This document shows, one piece after another, positions 12,301-21,087 of a stretch of DNA of 23,478 nucleotides. The stretch's first letter is position 1. Each line of letters begins with the position of its first letter. Source of the DNA: Apostichopus californicus (taxonomy: Eukaryota > Echinodermata > Holothuroidea > Aspidochirotida > Stichopodidae); the NCBI GenBank assembly GCA_020650975.1, contig JAIPMN010026821.1:1718-25195 (forward strand), read 5' to 3'. A program made the translations under genes and the position numbers. The notes under the pieces were generated by a model that saw only the letters and a list, made by a program, of their open reading frames with translations, was not told the origin of the DNA and made no database searches.

Positions 12301-15300
12301 AATGTGTGTTTTCTTTATTTGTATAGTACTAATCAATATTTTGCATTTACTTAGGATCTCCTGATTTTTGTTTGTAAAAAAAAAAATCTTATCTCCTGAT
12401 TTTTGTTTGTAAAAAAAAAAATCTTATCATGGTGGGAAATTGTGGAACAATACGCGAAAATAATCACAAACCACATAATTTTGTAGATAAATGAAAGTAA
12501 GAACAAACATTAATAAGTAACGGCCTACATCAACATGGTTACATATAACGTTGCGGAATACTTTATCTTACAAGTATTTATTGAACGTATTACTCTTAGT
12601 AAATAATTTGACAGTACCCATTACGTGCATTTCTAGTTTTTTTTTCCTGAAACGAAGGTCGTAATATGCAGCTTACTTACGGTTGACGTTGCTTTACACT
12701 GGTGAAGCAAGTCTCACAGGAACTCATTAGTTTAAAATCCAATCACGTTATAGCGTTATGAGGCGATACTGAACAACACCAATACTAACTAGGCATTGAT
12801 TATTATCTTAAAAGACTCATATTGACGATACTGTTCTATGTTTGACAAATGTGGGTGACCACAAAAGGTTTTAATAAAAAAATATTTGTTTTAGTCATAT
12901 CCGAACCTTTAACTTTAGTTGTCAAATAAAGGGTCCTCTTAACACTAATTTGATTTCGATTTTTGCAATTTGTTTTGTTTGAGTTATTAAAGAATATTCT
13001 ACTTTCTTGAAGCTTCACACAAAGTATGATTAATAGATAATATTACGAGGATTTACAAATACGTATGCTGGTCTATTATTTTATTTTAAGTTCAGAACAT
13101 GTTTTATTTACTTTTTGACTTCTTGTATACGTGTATTATCTTAAAATAGTTGTATAGTTCTTGGAAGACTGCAATACTTTAAATGAAGAAGCAGTTGCGT
13201 TGAGTTTTTTCTAAATCTTTGAAGGATATAAATATATATCTATGGGTTAACTACAAATGCTCGACAGATTATGCAAATCTTAAGAAATATTTATTAAGTT
13301 GCTTGAAGTTTTATTATAGACTTTGCGAAAACGTCTTTGTATATTTAAATGATATATATTTCATGTATATTTTGCCTTCTCTCATTTAAACTTGGCAAAT
13401 TGGACAAAACTGTAAGTCCAGAGATGTTAACGTCTCGCATTAACTTTCTTTATCCACCGTAAATCATGTAGAGTTTAACGCTAAATTTGATACTCAATTA
13501 AAATTTAACTTTGTTATGTGTTCATTGCTTCACTGAACTTGATAGATTACTGTTAACTAAAGAAGATATCATATTTTAGCATCAGAATACAAAATTGGTA
13601 GCATTATAGTAAATTATAAGTTTCAATGTGAATTGAAGTAGACGGATGAAAACTTTAAGTAATATCAATTAAAATCATTCTTTTCTCGTTAATTATTATT
13701 AAGTTAAGAAACTGAAGCTAGATATTCAAATTATGGGCATCTTAATCTTAGCTTTTACGTTTCTATTAATATAATTGAAGCTACCGCATTCGACTTGCAC
13801 TTATGACAGTCTGCATTATGTCTGCTATCATTAGTATTTAATCCTATTAACACGTTTAGCACGTCTTTATGAACACATGAAAGTTCTGAATTTGTGCCTG
13901 TGGGAAAGATTTACCAATAACAGGTTAAATTGCAGTTGTAAAGTTATAGCTGAGGAATACATGATTATGAATTACTAACTTAACAAGAGCTCAATATTGT
14001 ATACATATTTTACACCTATTATATTTACGAAACTTTTCATTTTCACTTCATTTTTGTGTCTTAAATGGTTCCAGAGCGTTACTGAGTTACTATTAATATT
14101 ACAATAAACTATCTTATTTGAAAATTTAGAAAAATCCTATATCTGATATTCGATCTTTCATCTAACACCTTTATTTCACATACAACTAGTGACTTCTTCA
14201 ACACATTGCAGAAAGTCTAAAAGTTAACGCTTTTATTTTATGAGATAAATGTAAAACATGAAAAACCTATACAGCATTAGATGTAATTTAATTTCAATCT
14301 TATTTCAATATCTTTGCCAAAACTATAATATTTAATAATTTTCGAATCTCTTTTTTCTTTGGAATTTTCTTAATTCGTTAAAATATTGTCAAAAGGAGAC
14401 TTGCTGTTCAAGATTTTATTGCTTGCCTTTTGTTTCAATTTCGGGACTCTTTTGTGGGGAGTTTAAAATAACTTGAAAGTACATTCTGAACAAGGTAAAA
14501 CCTGAATCTACTCCAACGATAACTCCAATTACTGAAATAACCTTTGCATTTATTATTATTTTGTTGAATTATTTGTCACGCAATTTTGAAGCGATACAGA
14601 CCATCATTTTTATTTCGATACAGACAAATACATGATTCCAAAAGATGAACATTGTATTGAATTTGAGGAATTATGATGTCTCCATTCCAATATCATATAC
14701 CATCTTTTGAACAATCAAAACTTTACATTAAAATACAGTCAAAATGAGAATTGCTATTCAAGATTTGAACATTTTTAATTTGGGACTTTTTTATTTAGGG
14801 TGCTTAAAATTAATTTAAAGGATTTCATTAATCTGAAAAAAGTATATCTTAATCTACTTGAACGTTTACCCCAAACACTTCAATATCCTTTGCATTAATT
14901 TTTTTGAATTATTTGTTACGGACTTTTGAAGCGTTACAGACAATCATGTTATTTCGATACAGATCACTACAATATACCAAATATGAAAATTGTACTGACT
15001 TTGAGGAATTATCATATCTCCATTTCCAATATCTTATATCATTTTTTGAACAATAACAACTTTAGTTTCAAATTCTGTTACCGCGCAAGTACATTAAAAT
15101 ATCTATACTACGACAGATGACTGAAGAAGGTTTATAATGAAATGCGTTTAAAATTATTTTCTCTATTTTCTACATTAGAAGGCATCAAAACAGAATTGAC
15201 TATGACATTTATGCTGGATTTAACTAAAAAATATAAAATTACTAGAACTTACCGATTCACGAAAAACGAGGCAGCTAGTGGTCCAAAGGAAAACTAAAAA

Positions 15301-15330
15301 TGGGAACAGTGAATAAAACTTGCTGATCAT
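6083..15330 (-). CDS. Secreted fibrinogen-related (FReD/ficolin-like) protein with a tandem, incomplete first FReD; 7 coding exons
   Basis: Exons in transcript order: 15253-15330, 9961-10006, 9385-9557, 8865-9132, 8389-8546, 7678-7942, 6083-6309. All six introns are GT-AG and phases match throughout, giving 1215 nt (404 aa plus stop). Residues 1-26 are a hydrophobic signal peptide and 27-41 a Ser/Gln/Thr/Gly linker. Residues 42-188 are a FReD lacking its C-terminal third. Residues 189-404 are a complete FReD with the calcium loop DRDND (345-349), NCA (354-356), the GAWWY pocket (361-365), SNLN (371-374) and the final KIRP. Known family role: extracellular recognition of acetylated sugars and other glycans in innate immunity; whether this protein does so is inference. 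Cysteines C202/C232 and C355/C368 match the two usual disulfides. Unusual points are the missing C part in FReD 1, an extra C65 and an extra C375. A single-FReD gene with alternative exon pairs is the main alternative reading. Confidence 0.85.
6310..7677 (-). other. Intron between exons B2 and C
   Basis: 1368 bp with a GT-AG boundary (GTTTGT ... TTTCCAG). Short open frames inside it on both strands show no recognisable protein family. Confidence 0.8.
7678..7942 (-). CDS. Exon B2: central part of second FReD
   Basis: 265 nt, phase 0 to 1, residues 242-329. Reads VFQRRVDGSQDFYLGW, then SYKQGFG, NFWLGNDKLYYLTNQKRYE, and ends HSGTAG at a GTTTGT donor, slightly off consensus. The SGTAG end flows directly into the GDALSYH start of exon C, the usual FReD order. 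The acceptor is CTTATAG. Confidence 0.92.
8389..8546 (-). CDS. Exon A2: N-terminal part of second FReD
   Basis: 158 nt, phase 1 to 0, residues 189-241. Contains AKDCQEIYDDG, NNGIYSIKP, FEVYCNMTD and GGGWT. C202 and C232 form the expected disulfide pair. Acceptor ATCTTACAG, donor GTAAGTG. It is 15 nt shorter than A1 and lacks the extra cysteine. Confidence 0.9.
8865..9132 (-). CDS. Exon B1: central part of first FReD
   Basis: 268 nt, phase 0 to 1, residues 100-188. Opens VIQRRTDGS, followed by DWDSYTSGFG, EFWLGNEKL and LTNQKKYQL, then a stretch ending SGENTG. These are hallmark FReD strings. Acceptor TCTGTCCATAG, donor GTGAGTT. By eye a little under half of its residues match exon B2. The next exon is another A part, not the C part a FReD needs. 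Confidence 0.9.
9385..9557 (-). CDS. Exon A1: N-terminal part of first FReD
   Basis: 173 nt, phase 1 to 0, residues 42-99. Shows the family pattern PRDCREV ... SGVFMIKPDG ... FEVYCDN ... GGWT. C58 and C89 are the expected first disulfide pair; C65, in QGQC, is additional. Acceptor TTCATAG, donor GTATGT. Homologous to exon A2 but clearly diverged from it. Confidence 0.88.
9961..10006 (-). CDS. Exon 2: short hydrophilic linker (46 nt)
   Basis: Reads SAQQTSDGSTNGKIL plus the first base of a Gly codon, so it starts in phase 0 and ends in phase 1. The acceptor is preceded by a pyrimidine-rich tract (TTTCTTTGGTTAG) and the donor is GTGAGTG. The phases fit exon 1 and exon A1 exactly. It would form a flexible spacer between the signal peptide and the FReD. 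Its short length makes this the least certain coding exon apart from the start. Confidence 0.65.
12356..12425. repeat. Perfect 35-bp tandem duplication
   Basis: Two identical 35-bp units, 12356-12390 and 12391-12425, each starting ATCTCCTGATTTTTGTTTGT, followed by 11 A and TCTT. Identity even in the A-run suggests a very recent duplication or an assembly artefact. Lies in intron 1. Confidence 0.95.
14381..15065. repeat. Diverged tandem duplication, period about 350 bp
   Basis: The first copy spans roughly 14381-14730 and the second 14731-15065. Collinear landmarks: AAATATTGTCAAAAGGAGA versus AAATACAGTCAAAATGAGA; CCTTTGCATT; TTGAATTATTTGT; TTTTGAAGCG-TTACAGAC; TTATTTCGATACAGA; TTTGAGGAATTAT; and TTTTGAACAAT. 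Substitutions and small indels throughout show it is old. No coding content recognised. Lies in intron 1 of the FReD gene. Confidence 0.85.
15253..15330 (-). CDS. Exon 1: start codon and signal peptide
   Basis: The exon holds 26 codons, beginning MISKFYSLFPFLVFLW and continuing with TTSCLVFRES. A Lys is followed by a long hydrophobic core and then small residues, as in a cleavable secretion signal. It ends in phase 0 at a strong donor, GTAAGTTC. I chose this ATG because it opens the hydrophobic stretch directly and the phase agrees with exon 2. The 5' UTR and promoter are not resolvable; I saw no convincing TATA box just upstream. Confidence 0.8.
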
Positions 15331-18300
15331 TTTGACGAAAGAGTGAAATCTTTTCTGCTGACTCGTCCTTCTCTGAATTCAAGTTGATAATGACTTTCAC
15401 CTCTGTCGATGACATAACGTACCTTGCATCGAGTAATTTAGTATGTACGGTAGAGAATACAGAACATAATTAACCTCATTTAAAAAATGCATTTTAGTAA
15501 AATGGTAGTTTCTACTTAATGTTGTCTCTAACGCGCGTCGGTTGACAGAAGAACAAGGAAGTCAATCCTCTTTGGACAAGGAAATCGAGACTACTGAAAT
15601 CGTACAGTACATACTATGAGTTAGCCATCTTGATATGATTCTTCCCGTCGTGATCTCTTTCGGGAAACACAACTGTGATTTTCGGTCAAGTCCATAACGT
15701 TAAGAAAAATAGCCGTGGTTTCAATGAATATTATTTAAATTAAATTGATTAAAATATTTCTGTATTCAGAAGAAAACTAAATTGTAGTAAAATGGTTGAA
15801 AGAAGACTATGTATAGGGAGCCAATCTAGGGCTTATCGAGGTTCTTATTTTCCGTCAAACCATGCACTTCTCTTTAACGCCCTGATGAAACGATGAAAGA
15901 ACTACGATATGCGCTGACAGTAAACTGAAGGGAATTAATCACCGTAGCTATATATTACAAATAGAGCTATACTGATGGAGAAGTAAAACTAGTCATTATC
16001 ACATATACATTAATGAGAAAGGGGCGCAAACGATTAACAGTAAAATCCACTTGAAAACATCTACATCAAAGTCTGTAGTGTTTCGTGTGGGGATTGTTAC
16101 TTTATCAATTGTATATTAATACACTGGTCTGAAGACTTAAAGAGGTCTGACTAGGATAATAATTGTTGAATTCCATTTTTGTCTTTGCTAGAGCTTATGT
16201 TTCGTGATTAAAAAGTGAGTACAATTGAATCATGCAAAAATTACCTTCGTGTCGTTATGAAAAAAAAAAAATTTACTTGTTCAGGTTGAAAAGAAATAAG
16301 CGGAAGAGCATGCTGTATTAAATGTATAAACATTGTAGAGCTGGATTTTCGGATAAAGATGTGCGAGCCTGTTGAATTGATGCTGTTAGTGGGTATATAT
16401 GACAAACGTATTACCTATTCCGAAAATGAAGTAGACTCGAAGTTTAATAACAATAATTTGTAAAGTTGCTTTAGGCTTCTTTATTTATGTGGTACTCAAT
16501 ACTCCTACAGTGGTCGCGAAACAAACCAATACAATTCAATGTCCCACAAAATATTAGCCTAGTCTTTAAATTCATCAAAAGCGACTGATAAATCAATGGA
16601 AACCACCTGACTTACATTGATTCAAACAACATATTTATAAACTCTTTGCTTATCTATTTATTCTTGGAAGATGATATTGTATTTGCTTTCTCATTCGTTG
16701 ATTCTTTCACGCTAACAAAAGGAATACCCTTTTAGGTAGGGTTAATAACATGTGTAAACTTTGCAATGAGCATGGCAATTTATTTTTAGCAGAGGCACGG
16801 ACTACATTATAAAATCTACCTCAATTGTTCTAAAATCACTGTTTGCTGTTCAATTTGATGTTATCACCAAGTAGCCTAACACATTTCTACATTATAGTTA
16901 AATTTCAAAGTATTTCAATATTATGTGTGTGATATGAACGTTCATGAGTGAAGAAATATTGGCATTTGAGAAAATATTTTAATATTTATTTATCAACCTT
17001 CGCTAAGAAGAAATATCTTGCTGTCTGTATATTGTCTTGCTGTCTGTATATATTCTGTGTTACTAACCCAAACGAAACAATTTTCATCTAAAATTGTAAA
17101 GCCTGTTTCGCGGATTTATTCATATATGTGTTGTTGTTACCTGCTCCCTCGGTGACATGATCGTTCATAATCGTCGTTATCAAAGTAAAAGAATTTGCAA
17201 ACAGTCTTACCAATATAATTGTTTGTGTTTGTATCTGGTGCTTTTTCGAGCGGAGAGGGAAGTTCCACGTCCCCACTCTCTGCTGATAACCTGTCAATAT
17301 TTTTCATTTGAAAATAAAAAATTTTGAGTTGTATTTGTAATATTAAGGGTTGATTATTAATTCCTTGGCTTCAGTTTTATTTCTTTGTATTAAGCCCGTT
17401 TTGGATTACAATAGAAATTCTCGCGTAGACAACAATAAGTGTAGATAAGCCATGGTTAAAGTTGGTCAATCGTTTGTTATTCGCTCACGAAAGTTTCGCC
17501 CCCTATTATTCTGCTTATATGTTTATGATATTTCTTTTGCTAACATCTGTCTGCCTTCCTTGTTCAGTGCAACTACCCATGCAAGTTGCTGCTTTCTGTG
17601 TAAAGGATGTGGCTCTTTACATGAACTTACTTTCCGCCGCCAGGCATTCGTAAGAAAATAGTTTCTGTGAACATAACGTTTATGTTCTCATTCATGCGGG
17701 ACTCACCCATCGACTGAAGCCGGCCGCAGGCAAGAGACCCATGAAACGACTAGTATTGATGTTAAACGTGCAGACAGTAAGCCAAATAGACATCATGTAC
17801 TAAACAACAGTGTTTTCAGTCAACTTGTATGTCTGTACCATTTTTATAATTTGAGAAATGTTTCTATAAGTATCAGACGCCCATCAAGTAAAGCGTCCGG
17901 ATTACTCAGTCTAACACAGACCGTTAGTTCATTGTCCCAGATGAAACACAAATCTCATTGGGAACACAATACTTGTATGGGATATGATAATATTTCTACA
18001 ATGCATTAGAAATGTATCACCGACAAATAACGTTGCATATTACCCAAGACTGCTCTGTGCTTCATATGAAGTTATAAGACTTTGACTTTTACTTTTACTT
18101 GAGTTATTAATATTTGCAAACAATGGATTAACGTAAACATTGAGGCCTTTCCTAGGTAGTCGGGTGATCTTCAATTTAGAATTAAAGGAGCTTTCACGGA
18201 TTTAACATATTTTAGGCTGAACATGAGAAAACCAGAATAGCTCAACAAAGAAAATCAACAAGAAGAGCCCACCGGTCCGGTCAGAGAGTCGGTCAGGGAT

Positions 18301-19449
18301 AGTAACCACGACGTTCCAAATACTATGTTTCATTGCTTTAAATGTGCCCGAATTTATTAGTTGGACCAGTGTTAAAGTCTCAATACGTGTTTGCTGATGA
18401 ATTTTGGAAAACAAACTCCCGAAGCAGATTCAATGTTTCTTATTCTAACTGCACTCTGACATGGTGGGTTTAATTGAAAAGAGGTCGCAATCGAAAGAAA
18501 GAAATGTATTTCCTGTTGCCCTTATGGCGCGAACGATTTGCCGTACAATCACTGCGACCGCCCATATCAACATGTTCATTACACAAATGTAACCTACGGA
18601 AGAGGAAACGTCTGAAAAACCTGTTTTTTCATTTCATTGCAATGGAAAGAAATAACACAATTTCGCAAGCTACATCGGTATGACCAAAACGTTGATACTG
18701 TTCAAGGGAAGAAACCTAACACAGGCTAGCCACGAAATTAAAAGTATTCCTTTAGGCCTTAGCCGCCTAACGGTCATAAACAAAACAGAGAGATTCGATT
18801 GGCGCATGACCTGTTGGGCGTTGGGCGTGGCTTGCACATTTAGATTGAAGTTTGTAGAATCTACGGACTCGTTAATAAATCTGGCGAATTTTATTCAACT
18901 CAAAATGATTAACGACAGATATCTCAATACAAATAATGAATATTTGATATGAAAATTGCATAGAACGGTGTTATTTTCACTGAGCTTTTAGGGCAGTAAG
19001 CTGGAACGGTCGAAGTTAAAATTTGGCAAACACACATTGAGACTTTAATACCTGTAAGGACGGACGCTTAGAAAGCTCCTTTCCTTGGAAAGTAAAACAT
19101 GGAGTAAAGCTGCGGTAAAACGGTAAATGCCATTTTGCACATGTTACAAATATCGGTTGGCGAGAAACTCTAGTCTTGAAAATGTTTAAAATCGGGATTC
19201 CTATTCAAAACGTCACTATTTGAAAGAAAAGCTCTCAACAATAAACCATCTTAACATTGGCATCAAAATGAGGGAAATCTTGTTTTGCACATTTAATACA
19301 TCAGTTTTCTTTACAAATTGCAAGAGAAGCAAGCTTGGCGGTTTGAGTTGCCGACTAATCGTTCAAAATGGAAAGATACTGAAGTTGTAGTATTTCACAC
19401 TTTTTATGCCAAGTTATCTATTGTTGTTGAATATAATATATATGAGGGT
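15331..19449. other. Region upstream of the FReD gene; no gene identified
   Basis: The part next to 15331 should contain the 5' UTR and promoter of the minus-strand FReD gene, but I cannot locate a TATA box or initiator with confidence. The rest is AT-rich with only short open frames lacking family motifs (for example at 17452-17661 and 18680-18952 on the plus strand). No RNA genes were recognised. Confidence 0.55.
17016..17053. repeat. Short tandem repeat, 19-bp unit, two copies
   Basis: TCTTGCTGTCTGTATATTG at 17016-17034 is followed at once by a second, nearly identical unit at 17035-17053. Confidence 0.85.
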
Positions 19450-20192
19450 TATTTCGGCTTCTCCGGAGTCGCTTTGAGTTGGTTTAGATCCTACCTGGAA
19501 AGTCGATCAAAATTTATCCAAGTGTCACGCAATAGGTATAATACTCATGATCTCCACCACGGGGTACCTCAAGGGCCAATTCTCGGTCCTGTTCTCTTTT
19601 CTCTATATACCTCTTTGCTAGGAAACATAACTAGTTCTTATGATATTACCTATATGTTGTATGCTGATGACACACAACTTTATGTTGCCTTTGATCCAAA
19701 ATATCCCAAGTTAGCTGTACCTAAGATGGAGTCATGCATTCAGGATGTCAGGCTACGGATGTCCAATACTATCTTAGGTTAAAAGATGAAAAATTGAGGT
19801 AATTGTTTTCCGAAGTAGGTATGGTTATGTTTTGGGATCAAATCATGTTCCTTTGGGAATTGGTGACAAGGTCATAAACTCTGTTCCAGTAGTCCGCAAT
19901 CTCGGTATGTAAGTCGACAATGTTTTATACTAGGCGGTTGGGGCAACATAGGAAATATCTCGATAGGCCTGCGACTGAGAAACTTATTCATGCTGTCATC
20001 TCGAGTAGGCTAGATTATGGCAATTCTCTTCTATGTGATGTAGCTAAATCCCAACTATCGAGATTGCAAAGGATCCAAAACACAGCTGCCCGAATCGTCG
20101 ATAGCGCGAACAGGGCAATCACTCCTATACTGGAAGTACTACACTGGTTACCAATAAGACTTCGTATTGACTATAAAATCCTCATTCTACGC
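19450..20192 (+). mobile_element. CR1/L2-like non-LTR retrotransposon fragment (decayed reverse transcriptase)
   Basis: Recognisable from FGFSGVALSWFRSYLESRS (about 19453) through HHGVPQGPILGPVLFSLYTS and MLYADDTQLYVAF to RKYLDRPATEKLIHA, SSRLDYGNSLL, LSRLQRIQNTAARIV, LHWLPIRLRIDYKI. These strings characterise the reverse transcriptase and its C-terminal extension in CR1/L2-type LINEs. The 5' part of the element (endonuclease, RT motifs 0-A) is absent. Identity to CR1/L2 rather than another Jockey-group clade is a recognition judgement. The right end is cut by the L1-like element. Confidence 0.85.
19450..20192 (+). pseudogene. CR1/L2-like reverse transcriptase, frameshifted remnant
   Basis: The coding trace changes frame repeatedly. 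Frame 1 runs to about 19768 (stop TAA at 19780). A short frame-3 piece, YLRLKDEK, follows, then frame 2, IEVIVFRSRYGYVLGSNHV ... VVRNLGM, with stops at 19910 and 19928. Frame 3 resumes from about 19930 with QHRKYLDRP. About 30 residues normally found before KYLDRP are missing. The catalytic YADD (near 19661) survives, but there are at least three frameshifts and two in-frame stops, so no functional RT can be made. An ATG at 19318 opens the first frame, but the 40-odd residues before FGFSG do not resemble a LINE. Confidence 0.85.
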
Positions 20193-20759
20193 AATAGTCT
20201 CCTACAAGAAATAACATCATTGCAAGAAGGCTTCAATAAAGCAATTTTAGACCTCAGAGAGGAAAATGCCGCATTAAAGAGACAGTGTAGCTCGCTTGAA
20301 AAAAGGGTAACACACCTAGAAGAAACCCAAGCCACCCATGCCACCCTGTTAAACAAGCAGGAACGTTTCTCTAGAAGGAACAACATCAGAATCGTCGGCA
20401 TAAAAACATCACCTAAAGAAGACTGCATTGACATAGCTACCAAGGTTTTCGAGGAAGTAGGAGTCAAGCCGTGCAAAATTGAACGGGCACATCGAGCAGG
20501 TAAAGCCATACCAGGGAGGGACCGACATCTACTGGTTAAAGTATCCTTCTACCAAGACAAAATCGGAATCCTCAGATCTGCCAAGCAGGCTCTTGCTAAT
20601 CGAAATCACTACATTATAGACGACCTCACCCAAGCTGACCTACGTGAAAAGAGAAAATGGGGGCCAAAAGTACAACACCTCTATCGCAATGGAGTGAAAC
20701 TAAGATTCTCTGGGGGCCTCTGGAGAGGAAGCGATGGAAAACCGTATAAATTTGATTGA
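20193..20759 (+). CDS. L1-type ORF1 protein, N-terminally truncated (RNA-binding chaperone)
   Basis: About 188 residues, read in the same frame as the CR1 tail from ATG 19920 and ending at TGA 20757-20759. First comes a heptad-rich coiled coil (LQEITSLQEGFNKAI, LREENAALKRQCSSLEKRV, THLEETQ). An RRM-like domain follows, starting RFSRRNNIRIVGI, with IERAHRAG and HLLVKVSFYQDKIGILRSAK. Last is a C-terminal domain (DDLTQADLREKRKWGPKVQ ... RLSGG-type end, here RFSGGLWRGSDGKPYKFD). In L1 elements this protein trimerises and packages element RNA. The native start codon and N-terminus are missing, so activity is doubtful. Confidence 0.85.
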   Translation, partial: NSLLQEITSLQEGFNKAILDLREENAALKRQCSSLEKRVTHLEETQATHATLLNKQERFSRRNNIRIVGIKTSPKEDCIDIATKVFEEVGVKPCKIERAHRAGKAIPGRDRHLLVKVSFYQDKIGILRSAKQALANRNHYIIDDLTQADLREKRKWGPKVQHLYRNGVKLRFSGGLWRGSDGKPYKFD

Positions 20760-21087
20760 TGTATCTCCTGGCAGCCCCTGAAATACTTCACCATCTACCC
20801 TGCAATATCTCCAATCCGTTCTACAATTAATTTACCATTCCTGCTGTCCAGCAACATTTTTGTCAACATTGGAATGCATCCCCACAAGAAGACACCGACG
20901 GGAGTTTTGTTTACCCAAGTGGATCCCAGACACGTTGCTTCTTTTTTAACAGTTATCTTGGATTGTCTTTGTGTTTTTATGTGTTTGTGTATTTGTGGAC
21001 TTTTTTTCCATCTCAATTCTGTTTTTCGTCGTAAGTACAACTACATGCAGAGAATGTATTTCACATTTCGACTCATATTGATATTTC
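20760..21087 (+). other. Spacer between L1-like ORF1 and ORF2
   Basis: 328 bp with no conserved coding. Several T-rich stretches; short open frames on both strands cross it without recognisable motifs. How ORF2 is translated from the element RNA cannot be read here. Confidence 0.7.

Larger units (their letters stand above)
10007..15252 (-). other. Long first intron (about 5.2 kb)
   Basis: Joins the signal-peptide exon to the linker exon. AT-rich with no convincing exon; the short open frames lack family signatures. It contains the two tandem duplications listed separately. Long first introns often carry enhancers, but none can be read here. Confidence 0.7.

Noticed and set aside
17452..18952. 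Several short plus-strand open frames upstream of the LINE region
   Set aside because: All under 100 codons, overlapping in different frames, with no recognisable domain or splice structure.
20171..20509. Minus-strand open frame of 112 codons
   Set aside because: Antisense to the L1-type ORF1 coding sequence, which has convincing domain structure.
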